A stretch of DNA of 64,000 nucleotides from a virus: positions 1 to 64,000 of the IMG/VR virus record IMGVR_UViG_3300033553_000165; one strand, given 5' to 3'. Every line of letters starts with the position of its first letter. Position 1 is the first letter of the stretch. This document shows positions 51,401 through 58,673 of the stretch, piece by piece. The notes under the pieces were generated by a model. It ran no database searches. It had not been told where the DNA came from and saw nothing but the letters and a program-made list of their open reading frames with translations. Made by a program: the position numbers and the translations under genes.

Positions 51401-52090
51401 GAAACCGTTGAAATTTACGTTCACTTCCGTGTTGATTCTTAATAAGTTTCTCCAACCCTTCTCATTCTTAGCATAAACTTTTATCTCAAAAATATTTTGA
51501 AAGTCGGCTTCCGGATCATAATCGTACGCAACCGAATAGGTCGCCCCCATAATTGACTTAACTTCGCTGCCGCATTCTAATTGAAAAGCCAGTGTTCCTG
51601 CTAAGGTGTCTTTGTCGCAAATTGCTAAAGACGGGTGCTTGAAATACTTAGCTTTCTTAACCCAATCTTTCGGCTCCCCAGATCCATTTAATAATTCGTA
51701 TCCAGTGTGTACTCCCAGATTTACGAAAGGAATCGGAACCTCGGGTTCATATTCCCCTAAACTTAGAAATTCGTTAAATTCGGGCAGATAAATCACGTCG
51801 TTGATTTGATCCTTTCCGGTTTTTGAAGTACTTGAATAATAGAACCTTGAACCCCATCTGAAAAGCAAGAATCTTACCTCATCTTCCTCTTCAACAAAAT
51901 CCTTTTCCTCATCGGTCATTTTGAAATAGTACTCCCCTTGATCTTTTGAGTCTTCGTTCGTTAATAGGATACCATTTTTAGGTTCAACAAAAAGAAGAGT
52001 CCCCAATTTAGGGACTCTTATACAATTTACTTCCTCAACGATTTCGCAATTAATATTGTGATCTTCTATCCAAGCCTTCAATTCTTCCAT
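48464..52090 (-). CDS. dnaE: DNA polymerase III alpha-like (C-family) replicative polymerase
   Basis: 1208 aa. An unusual N-terminal region of about 120 residues precedes a PHP domain (FVNLGVHTGYELLNGSG) in which the metal ligands are changed (CDKDT replaces TDHG). Polymerase core: GPGRGSAGGSLVAYLLGVTE (about 472), PDIDVDFEGSKR with catalytic aspartates (about 523-529), LFRPGPMDSDAHNDFAKIKH, YGFNRSHSAAYTLMGYWCQY, then HhH and OB-like C-terminus. Main replicase of the phage; proofreading probably comes from the separate DEDDh protein. Confidence 0.95.
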   Translation of the reverse strand: MEELKAWIEDHNINCEIVEEVNCIRVPKLGTLLFVEPKNGILLTNEDSKDQGEYYFKMTDEEKDFVEEEDEVRFLLFRWGSRFYYSSTSKTGKDQINDVIYLPEFNEFLSLGEYEPEVPIPFVNLGVHTGYELLNGSGEPKDWVKKAKYFKHPSLAICDKDTLAGTLAFQLECGSEVKSIMGATYSVAYDYDPEADFQNIFEIKVYAKNEKGWRNLLRINTEVNVNFNGFIPEEILLQYNEGIICVIPRDSYFNRIINKSKLFLERIEIYQEIYGKENLYYQIDLNELEDEVIDMENLNNIKTYMKKFYKVLKPIYIGDCYYSEKVNSGVKKLLNDISRKSQPVSSQQYYKDSQTIINENLPLFGDEDKLDIFIESLTNTVEVAEACDFLIDVGNHKLPKFEHEDTIGLYYQKIEEGFTEKVLNKFEDEKTINEYVERIQEENDVIVGAGFVDYFMILWDIVDWSKKNDILVGPGRGSAGGSLVAYLLGVTEIDPIEYDLLFERFMNKTRVSGERAKSADALPDIDVDFEGSKRQEVKRYIEQKYGVSSVCSVGTYSRMKVKSALKDFGRVMGLQFQDINFATKEIPDSQKANWQEIFDNAMIKPKLKSFVQKNAEVCEVIKGVLGQPRAGSIHPSAVLIVPKEDKDGNPMTVFDWLPVKKIDGNLVAEWEGKYVDRAGFLKEDILGIAQLDKFKEVLRLIKVNQGKKINLNKIPVNRRSVFKFFQKGWNEDVFQFGTSGLKSYSKKVRPDNIEDLISMNALFRPGPMDSDAHNDFAKIKHKEKKAKFDPYMDVITKNTHGLYVFQEQVMQAMVVGGLTLAEADQVRTYMKKFDDKSLAKFKEKFIQGYSVLFAEGDGEEIAIKVWDKLYAFSAYGFNRSHSAAYTLMGYWCQYLKVKYPLEFWTGSLNFSDEKNEVPNRLSEITAINLNSKKKIKVMPPDINKSDRHFTSDPEENTIYWSLTKIKHAGEVAVAEILRAREDGGMFFSLEEFLNRVPKSKVNKRVVTNLIVAGAFDAIEDSEGDVVGNQSRKRYKVLKTYYELIKADIPEEIETDENNDKNWFWTYKQRDITGFGEIDYKELLMKKTKVKRVISSYWNGQSFLSWNDTKKGKRGRYDDGEPCTIAGRVLAIFDAVDRNGDIYHKVSIESNNAIILTVLWKEEAKKYGKQFKELNITKGMFAVHGGAFFDDFRGKNMFKVTSRTKVIEL
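51988..52019 (-). promoter_or_regulatory. Terminator-like hairpin within the 5' coding region of dnaE
   Basis: Minus strand AAGAGTCCC, loop TAAATTG, GGGACTCTT, then CTTTTTG: nine perfect pairs followed by a T-run, at codons about 25-35 of dnaE. It may act as an attenuator, or be a coincidence of the codons for RVPKLGTLLF. Confidence 0.45.
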
Positions 52091-52091
52091 A

Positions 52092-53279
52092 TTATAACTT
52101 AGCTGATTGTATTAGTTTTTCCGCTATCACTTCGCCTACTTCGTTATCTAACTTTGAATAGAAAAAATTCTGCGCTAATGCTAAGATATCAAGTGGGGGA
52201 TATAATTCGGCAATATCAATAATCTGAAGAAGTTTCTCAAACTTTGCCTTTTCGCTTCTATCAGAAATAAATTTATAATCAATATACAAAAACAGTAATT
52301 CGTAAGTCAGGTACAAGAAGTTTGAAAACGCCTTTACGGATTCTTCTTGTTTTTCCGTTAACTCCGTTTTATTTCTACAAGCATCAATTACTAAGCTGAA
52401 CATTTTATCAATTTGCCTTAGCCTTAAATTAACATCTATAGAGTCAAAATTGAAATCCATCTTAAACGGAATAGCGTTATCATAAAGGTCTTCAAATTTA
52501 CCGTTCGTGATTTGAATATTATCATACATATTGAAGGTCGTTGGGTTGGAAGTGTAAACGTGTAAACTTTGAGAATTATGCGTTTGCGTTCCTAACTCTA
52601 CCCCTAATATTCTTGCCATAACTTCCGTCACAAAACTAAACTGGAAGACGTTAGTGGGTAAACCCCAATGTAAATCGTTGCTTCTGTTAGCTATCGTCGT
52701 GATCATTTTTCCGTCCCTTATTTTAAGCATAACAAAATCGTTACACGGGATATCTACAGAGTCCGTACCTAAATCAAGTTCGGCATTCCAAATCTGTAGG
52801 GCAACCCTTCTGGTTTCCGGATTTTCATCTAACATTTGTAAAGCTTTCTCAACTTGATCAAACCCATCAATGATCTGTTGTGATGCGTGACCGTTGTTTT
52901 CCGGAGAAGTGGAATTTATTTCATCATAACTACTTACCCCGTGTTTCCGCATTCTGAAACCGTATGGTGCGTGAAATACCTTCCCATCGTCTGAGAATGT
53001 TTTCATTTTCGTATTAAAGATTTCCAGAAATTCTACATCCTTTTCCCCTTTGAAAATCCAAAGTGCTTCAGCTAATAAAAAAAATATGTTTATATCCCTT
53101 TCATTATTCCCAACGCATCTAAAATATGGATTGGTTATCTTCAGCTTGAAATCTAAAATCTCTCTCGTGTCCCCATATCGGCTGGGAATGAAGTCCCCGT
53201 TCTCAATAATATATTTATTGACGAAGGGATAATCATATGAAAACCTTTCGGTCTTTAAAGATTCATTTACTATATTCAT
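52092..53279 (-). CDS. Thymidylate synthase-fold dUMP (hydroxy)methylase
   Basis: 395 aa. Catalytic Cys179 in DSVDIPCNDFVML, Arg199-Ser200-x-Asp202 in IANRSNDLHWG, Asn210 in GLPTNVFQFSF, and SLHVYTS nucleotide site. The Asn at 210 (Asp in dCMP hydroxymethylases) indicates dUMP as substrate. The product may be dTMP or hydroxymethyl-dUMP; sequence alone cannot decide. About 120 residues longer than standard ThyA, with changed neighbours around the folate site. Immediately upstream of dnaE (1-bp gap). Confidence 0.85.
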   Translation of the reverse strand: MNIVNESLKTERFSYDYPFVNKYIIENGDFIPSRYGDTREILDFKLKITNPYFRCVGNNERDINIFFLLAEALWIFKGEKDVEFLEIFNTKMKTFSDDGKVFHAPYGFRMRKHGVSSYDEINSTSPENNGHASQQIIDGFDQVEKALQMLDENPETRRVALQIWNAELDLGTDSVDIPCNDFVMLKIRDGKMITTIANRSNDLHWGLPTNVFQFSFVTEVMARILGVELGTQTHNSQSLHVYTSNPTTFNMYDNIQITNGKFEDLYDNAIPFKMDFNFDSIDVNLRLRQIDKMFSLVIDACRNKTELTEKQEESVKAFSNFLYLTYELLFLYIDYKFISDRSEKAKFEKLLQIIDIAELYPPLDILALAQNFFYSKLDNEVGEVIAEKLIQSAKL

Positions 53280-53318
53280 AACTTACTTTTTTAATTATAA
53301 TAAATAACCGTGTAATAG

Positions 53319-53342
53319 AAAAGGCTCCCGAAGGAGCCTTTC
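53319..53342 (-). terminator. Rho-independent terminator (bidirectional)
   Basis: AAAGGCTCC (53320-53328), loop CGAA, GGAGCCTTT (53333-53341): nine perfect pairs with a tetraloop and T-runs on both strands. Ends the transcript of the lysine-tailed protein gene. Confidence 0.88.
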
Positions 53343-53370
53343 CAAACTTACCGCTAAAATCTACCCCCAC

Positions 53371-54387
53371 TTATTTCTTAGCGGCAGTTTTCTTTTTAGA
53401 AGTGGTTTTCTTAGCTGCGGGTGCCTTTGAAGAGGATTTCTTCTTAATGATTTTCTTCTTCGGCTTTTTAGCTGGAGCAGTCTCCTCTACCTCAGCTTCA
53501 GCTTCGGCTTCTACTTTCGGAGCCTTTTTGCTTTTAATAGCAGCAACCTTTTCTTCTTTATCACTTTTTAAATCGTCCATCATCTTCTTACGATTTTTCC
53601 CAAGCTTCTCATCTTTCTTACCGAGTCCAGTCAGAATAGCTTGAAACTTTTCAGCGTCGTCGGTCATAAGCGTTACAAGGTCATTAACATCTACGTCGTG
53701 AACTAAATGGTTTCCGGACCAGTCGGATTTTATTTCATAATCTTCACCAAATAGGCTTCTCACATCGTCCTCTTTTTTCAGGACTGGGAAGTAAACCCGA
53801 GCAAGTATTTGTTCACCCTTACACTTCGGAGAGTCAAAAGAGAAGAAAGCACGTTTACTATTATCTCCAAGGAACTTAACCGTAACACCCCCGTTGGCGA
53901 TAAAGTTGAAATCAAATGCGTCATCAGGTGATAATGCCTCAACCGCTGATACAAGTGCGTCGTACCTTTTAGCGTCTTCCGGATTATTTTTCGGATCAAG
54001 ACGTTTTGTAACTCGCTTCACTTTATCCTTTTTCTCAGCCTTTGGTTTAGTAGCTTTAGGCTTCGGTGTCTTTTTGGCGGGTTTGGTATCTTCTTCTTCC
54101 TCTTCCATTTCTTCTTCCTCAACTTCCGCTTCAATTTCCGCTTCCAAATCTTCTTCAGCTTCTACCTCTTCTGCCAGTTCGTCGTTTTCTTTATCAGAAC
54201 CTTCATACATTAGGGAAGACATTTCAAAAAGTTCATCGAAGGTATCTTCATCAACGTCTTCAATATCTTCTGAGTGAAGGAAAGCAATCATTGCCTTTCT
54301 TCCGGCTTCTACGTCTTTAGCGTTTTTGATTCCGATTGACTGAAGTTGTTTAACTTGAGCCTTTGATAATTTTTCCGATTTTGCCAT
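53371..54387 (-). CDS. Acidic/lysine-tailed putative DNA-binding protein
   Basis: 338 aa. N-terminal helical part (LSKAQVKQLQSIGIKNAKDV), a Glu-rich stretch (about 70-100), a folded core (about 135-265: RYDALVSAVEALSPDDAFDF, GDNSKRAFFSFDSPKCKGEQ), and a histone-H1-like tail rich in KKAPAK (about 290-338). The gene lies between a sigma-like gene and a terminator, so it is probably highly expressed. Nucleoid or transcription-associated role is possible; no family recognised. Confidence 0.55.
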   Translation of the reverse strand: MAKSEKLSKAQVKQLQSIGIKNAKDVEAGRKAMIAFLHSEDIEDVDEDTFDELFEMSSLMYEGSDKENDELAEEVEAEEDLEAEIEAEVEEEEMEEEEEDTKPAKKTPKPKATKPKAEKKDKVKRVTKRLDPKNNPEDAKRYDALVSAVEALSPDDAFDFNFIANGGVTVKFLGDNSKRAFFSFDSPKCKGEQILARVYFPVLKKEDDVRSLFGEDYEIKSDWSGNHLVHDVDVNDLVTLMTDDAEKFQAILTGLGKKDEKLGKNRKKMMDDLKSDKEEKVAAIKSKKAPKVEAEAEAEVEETAPAKKPKKKIIKKKSSSKAPAAKKTTSKKKTAAKK

Positions 54388-54463
54388 TGTTTCTAAAATT
54401 TAAATGATTATTAATTGTTTTCGATTTATTATTGTTAATTGTTAGTAATTAACTTTGTAAATT

Positions 54464-55033
54464 TTATGAAGATGTAAATACTTCAAATTCATTTACATTA
54501 GTTTTATTCGCTTCTAAATATTCCCTCAAGTATTCCAGCGTGGTGTTAATTAGGATATCTGCATTACAAGTTCCCTTATATAGTTTCTTTGTCTTTTTGA
54601 CATCAAAATCCCTTAGGATGAGGATTTGTAAAATTTTACGCTGTTCTCCCTTAAAAATGTTAAGTATACTTTCCGAACCTATCTTCACATCCATACGTTC
54701 AATAGTTAGTAGCTCAACCTCAACCCCACGGTCATACCCCATTTCTGAATCTCTGACGAAGCTCATCTGATTGATCTCCTTGATCATATCCCGTGATTTA
54801 TTCAACATAGTAGTTTTAAGGTAAAATTCGATAGGGATGGGTCGGTTGCGTCCCGTCTTCTTAAATTCGTTCCAGCGTCGGGCATAGGCTTTAATCGCTA
54901 AAAATAAACGGATTTTTAGTTCCTGCTGAATATCCTCTTTTTCTAATCCGAGATTTTCCTCGTTCCAAATCTTACTTGCGTAAAAATTTGCTAAACCTTC
55001 GTACTTGTGGAATATTTTTTCGACTGTGGTCAT
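54464..55033 (-). CDS. Sigma-70 family-like transcription factor
   Basis: 189 aa. Region-2-like segment EGLANFYASKIWNEENLGLE, KEDIQQELKIRLFLAIKAYA (about residues 13-52), FYLKTTMLNKSRDMIKEIN, and a C-terminal helical part with EQRKILQILILRDFDVKKTK and CNADILINTTLEYLREYLEA as region-4-like. The second sigma-like protein of the window. Likely directs phage middle or late transcription; divergent. Confidence 0.6.
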   Translation of the reverse strand: MTTVEKIFHKYEGLANFYASKIWNEENLGLEKEDIQQELKIRLFLAIKAYARRWNEFKKTGRNRPIPIEFYLKTTMLNKSRDMIKEINQMSFVRDSEMGYDRGVEVELLTIERMDVKIGSESILNIFKGEQRKILQILILRDFDVKKTKKLYKGTCNADILINTTLEYLREYLEANKTNVNEFEVFTSS

Positions 55034-55057
55034 ATCGCCTGTGGGGGATTTGTACGG

Positions 55058-55312
55058 TTAAACTAATTCTCTTTCCATTAGGGTGACTTCATAATCTCCA
55101 AAACTCGTGGCCCAATCTTCTATGATCTCTCCTACGGTTTCGCCTGTCTCCTCGGCTCTGAGTTTGGCCTCCTCAACTAATTGTTGACCACTGCCTTCAT
55201 ATATCCTTGGAAAATATAAACCCTTTTGAATACAAAGCCACTGTTCTGCCCTGTCGAAAGTTTCTTCGTCAACCCCTTCAATTATGATATTTAAAATTAT
55301 AGTATTTGCCAT
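55058..55312 (-). CDS. Hypothetical protein, 84 aa
   Basis: MANTIILNIIIEGVDEETFD, RAEQWLCIQKGLYFPRIYEG, ETVGEIIEDWATSFGDYEVT. Small alpha/beta protein and first gene after promoter copy 4, leader AACCGTAAAAATTTTCAAG. Confidence 0.6.
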   Translation of the reverse strand: MANTIILNIIIEGVDEETFDRAEQWLCIQKGLYFPRIYEGSGQQLVEEAKLRAEETGETVGEIIEDWATSFGDYEVTLMERELV

Positions 55313-55342
55313 CTTGAAAATTTTTACGGTTAAAAATTAATT

Positions 55343-55391
55343 ACCTTACAAAGATATAACTCTTTTTACAATAAAAAAAATATTTTGTAAA
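55343..55391 (-). promoter_or_regulatory. Bacteroidota-type phage promoter (copy 4)
   Basis: Minus strand TTTACAAAATATTTTTTTTA, TTGTAAAAAGAGTTATATC, TTTGTAAGGTAATTAATTTT. Nearly identical to copy 1, including the sequence after the -7 element and into the leader. Confidence 0.75.
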
Positions 55392-55406
55392 TTATTTTAA
55401 AAACTT

Positions 55407-55841
55407 TTACAATATCCTTTTAATTTCATTTAGGTCAACCTCACACTCATTATCACCTTGCTCAATTGTGGCCATACCTTCCGTCAAGTCATATTGTAGT
55501 AACTTGGCTCCTCTACCTTGGTAAGAAAAATCGCTCCCTATAAAGTAATAGAAATATCGATCACGATTGGATAACCCCTGAGGATTTCCAAACTCATTAT
55601 AAAATTTATTTTCAGCTTCCTTTCTAACGCCTTCTGAATTGAAGATATTTAACAAATCATTCTTTCCGGAGATATCCTCAATTTTTTCCTTTTTAAATTC
55701 CAGTACATCAAAATACTTTTCTTTGTCCCTTTTAGATGGATAGATTTTTGTCCTCAGCTCATACAATAGGTATTCCTGTTGAAGCTGATCAAAATAATCT
55801 AATATTGAAATATGTCTTCTTTTTTTAACCTCGTTTTTCAT
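55407..55841 (-). CDS. Hypothetical protein, 144 aa
   Basis: Helical N-terminus (ILDYFDQLQQEYLLYELRTK), C-terminal FYYFIGSDFSYQGRGAKLLQ and NECEVDLNEIKRIL. Located directly after the primase gene; not recognised. Confidence 0.55.
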   Translation of the reverse strand: MKNEVKKRRHISILDYFDQLQQEYLLYELRTKIYPSKRDKEKYFDVLEFKKEKIEDISGKNDLLNIFNSEGVRKEAENKFYNEFGNPQGLSNRDRYFYYFIGSDFSYQGRGAKLLQYDLTEGMATIEQGDNECEVDLNEIKRIL

Positions 55842-56825
55842 CTATAACTTTTTTACAAATTTTCTATCAAAGTAGTGCACATCGTACAATCTATCAAAGA
55901 TTTCAATAATTTCCTTTTCGCTTGAATCGTTTATATCCTTATTATAGGTGAAACTAATCTTAACATTAAAAAAGTCGTTAAGAATTTTTCCGTATTTCTT
56001 CATTTCTCTTATAGCATCATAATCAAAAATGAGAATAATATTCTTTACACCCTTCCTCAAAAGTTTCAAAATCTGACTCTGTGAAATCTTCTTACCGAAA
56101 GTACAACAACATTTTACTTCTTCTTGTTCGTATAATTGTAATGTATTGTCTAAAGTAACTTTATCGGTAAACCCCTCAAGTAATATTACCGTATCTGTTT
56201 TTTCCGTTATTTCATCATAACCTAATAATAGGTTTGAAAATTTCGCTCCACTATCATTTAGATATCTGAGCTTCTTCCGTCCTGTACGTTCTTCGTACCT
56301 TTCAACCTTTTCCTTACTCCAAGTGAGTCTGGACAAATAACCTTTAACCTCGTCGTCCTCTTCAACCGCTAATATAATATAATCTTTTAAATTAGGAACC
56401 AAATTTGTGTATCCGAATTTCAACTTTTTTAAGTTTTCCGGAAGGAACCTTCTAGAATAAAGGTATTCGTCGTCTGTGACTCTTTTGAACCCTATCGGAA
56501 GTCTGCGCTTCTCAGGCTCAAGATCAACCTCATCATCATTTACATCAAATGCAAATTCTGAGAGAGACTTCAACTTTGTACGATCAATGCTTTTAAATTC
56601 TCCAAGTAGAAATAACTTACCAAGGAAAGTTAGTAGCTTTATGATATTACCTTCCTCACCGCATTTTTTACAATCCCAGAGTTGTGTATGTCTATTAATA
56701 TAAAAGTGACGTTCCTTATTACAATATGGACAGTTGGAGATATATTGATTCCCTCCACCTAAACGAAATTTTTTATCGAATAGGGAACGTAAATCGTTAT
56801 CGGGAATTGTAACATTTTTAGCCAT
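55842..56825 (-). CDS. dnaG: DnaG-type DNA primase
   Basis: 327 aa. Zinc-binding domain NCPYCNKERHFYINRHTQLW, DCKKCGEEGN (C32, C35, C52, C55). TOPRIM core: VILLEGFTDKVTLDN (about 210-225) and NIILIFDYDAIREM (about 260). Shorter than bacterial DnaG and lacking a helicase-binding C-domain, as usual for phage primases. Overlaps the replicative helicase gene by 8 bp. Confidence 0.9.
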   Translation of the reverse strand: MAKNVTIPDNDLRSLFDKKFRLGGGNQYISNCPYCNKERHFYINRHTQLWDCKKCGEEGNIIKLLTFLGKLFLLGEFKSIDRTKLKSLSEFAFDVNDDEVDLEPEKRRLPIGFKRVTDDEYLYSRRFLPENLKKLKFGYTNLVPNLKDYIILAVEEDDEVKGYLSRLTWSKEKVERYEERTGRKKLRYLNDSGAKFSNLLLGYDEITEKTDTVILLEGFTDKVTLDNTLQLYEQEEVKCCCTFGKKISQSQILKLLRKGVKNIILIFDYDAIREMKKYGKILNDFFNVKISFTYNKDINDSSEKEIIEIFDRLYDVHYFDRKFVKKL

Positions 56826-58209
56826 TGTCTATTATTTCATCAATATCATCTTCATACTCTACCATTAAGTCTAACGTCTTACGACGGTCGTAGAAGCGTG
56901 ATCGTTTGAAATTAGTAACTATGCGAGTTATTTGACCGGAACTGTATTCCCGCATCTTATCAGCAAATATCCGAAGCTGAGAGAATACTTCCCCCGATTC
57001 TTCATCAACAGCTTTCATTTCATCATAGGTTTGATTCATTGTAAAGAAGAAGTCAAATGGACGAATCTTACCTTTGTCCTCAGAAAGAAATTCTCTGGTC
57101 ATAACGAAGTTTGGATCTTTCTTGAGTTCGGAAGGTAAATTTGAAGCCTGTGTAACCGTTCCGACCACAACATTTTGCTCCATAGCTAACTCCTTCATAA
57201 ATCGCCCTATCTTCTGTTGACGGAAACGTTCATTTTGGGGACCATAAGATATTCCGTCTCCAATTTCCAATAACTCCAAATAATCTATAAGTACGAGCCT
57301 CAAATCATCACCATATAACTTCTTCAACTCAATTACAGAATTTCGGATTTCAATAGTAGTAACTCCCCCAAACTTTTCAAACGCCTCAACATATATTTCC
57401 CCTCGTACCTTTTTAATAATCTGACCGACTTTCTTATATCGGCTCTGCTCCATCTTACCTCCCTTTATATCGTGATACAGTGCCCCAGTCCAAGCTGAAT
57501 CTAATCTATCCATAACCTGCCGTTCCGTACCTTCAATCTGGAATAAAGCAACCTTATCTCCTCTACGTGCCGTTTGAACCGCCCAGTGGATAAGCCATTG
57601 AGATTTACCGATACCTGATTCCGCCATCATTAAAACAACCTCTCCCGTTTCCGGACCACCATTACTAAATTCATCCAGCCTATCTATCACGAAAGGAACT
57701 TTATGGCGAACATCGTCTCCTAAAATCCTTTCGCTATTTCTTTCATTGAAACCCGCAAATACCTTTTTAAAGATTTTGTCTTTAATGCTAAAATTATGAA
57801 TTTCTTCCGCACCTTTAGCAAATACCTTAAAAGCTTCCTTTTCGTCTCCACGGTTGTAAAGCTCTCCGGAAGATTCATAAATCTCCACGAACATACTTTC
57901 TTTAATAAAATCTTGGAAGGCATCAATCACCGACATCGGGTCAGAAACTTCATTGTCTTTAATTTCAACAATGAAATCCTTAACCTTTTCGTCTTTTCGT
58001 AATTCTACCTGAATAAGTCCTAAGGATGGGACTTTATTTTTTAACCGATAAATTTGGTTAGCTTTTTTCCAGAACTTCTTTTCGTGTTCTAGCGTGAGAT
58101 AGGAGTATTTTAAATGTTGCGCTAATATCTCAAAAAATTCTTCTTTTTTAAATGCAATTGTAAATAAATCTAGAATGTACTCACCTGTTAAGTGTTGATT
58201 GTCTGCCAT
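56818..58209 (-). CDS. dnaB: DnaB-like replicative helicase
   Basis: 463 aa. N-terminal helical domain, then RecA-like core: Walker A MAESGIGKSQWLIHW (about 197), H1a/H2 FQIEGTERQVMDRL, Walker B RLVLIDYLELLEIGDG, NERFRQQKIGRFMKELAMEQ, VVGTVTQASNLPSEL (motif H3), and a final RFYDRRKTLDLMV. Hexameric 5'-3' fork helicase, paired with the primase. Confidence 0.92.
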   Translation of the reverse strand: MADNQHLTGEYILDLFTIAFKKEEFFEILAQHLKYSYLTLEHEKKFWKKANQIYRLKNKVPSLGLIQVELRKDEKVKDFIVEIKDNEVSDPMSVIDAFQDFIKESMFVEIYESSGELYNRGDEKEAFKVFAKGAEEIHNFSIKDKIFKKVFAGFNERNSERILGDDVRHKVPFVIDRLDEFSNGGPETGEVVLMMAESGIGKSQWLIHWAVQTARRGDKVALFQIEGTERQVMDRLDSAWTGALYHDIKGGKMEQSRYKKVGQIIKKVRGEIYVEAFEKFGGVTTIEIRNSVIELKKLYGDDLRLVLIDYLELLEIGDGISYGPQNERFRQQKIGRFMKELAMEQNVVVGTVTQASNLPSELKKDPNFVMTREFLSEDKGKIRPFDFFFTMNQTYDEMKAVDEESGEVFSQLRIFADKMREYSSGQITRIVTNFKRSRFYDRRKTLDLMVEYEDDIDEIIDNG

Positions 58210-58673
58210 ACTTTACCGTCGTTATAATCGTACTCCAGGAACGTTCTTTCGTTGGGGGAGCCGAAGTCAATTATATATTTTCCTTTAGTTCGGTCGTCCG
58301 AGTACCAGTGAATAACTCTCTGGTCGTATTCCTTTCTCGTAATACCTAATTTCTTTACAGCTTGTTGAAGATTCGAAACAATCAACCAATATATATTACT
58401 GTAACTTTTACTTTGAACTTTACCGCTTATGCGATTAAAACCCTTTTCTGTTACTCTTATAACTGGAACAACTGCCCGAAAGTTTTCCTTATCTACCAAT
58501 GTGTGAGTTACCTTAAATGTACCATTTATTATATGATAATCTGTAGGCAACCACCTCCCATTAGTTTTTAACATATACCCATAATCATTCAGCCATTCAT
58601 AAAAATGCTTCCGCTTAAATCCAAGCATCTTTGCTACCTCCGTAACCATTAAATTTCTAGTCGCTTGTCCCAT
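58188..58673 (-). CDS. Phage regulatory/KilAC-like protein
   Basis: 161 aa. Residues about 8-75 (VTEVAKMLGFKRKHFYEWLN, DYGYMLKTNGRWLPTDYHII, NGTFKVTHTLV) resemble the KilAC/antirepressor C-terminal domain. The rest (SNIYWLIVSNLQQAVKKLGI) is unassigned. Between replicative helicase and SF2 helicase genes, so a replication role is also possible. Confidence 0.6.
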   Translation of the reverse strand: MGQATRNLMVTEVAKMLGFKRKHFYEWLNDYGYMLKTNGRWLPTDYHIINGTFKVTHTLVDKENFRAVVPVIRVTEKGFNRISGKVQSKSYSNIYWLIVSNLQQAVKKLGITRKEYDQRVIHWYSDDRTKGKYIIDFGSPNERTFLEYDYNDGKVWQTINT

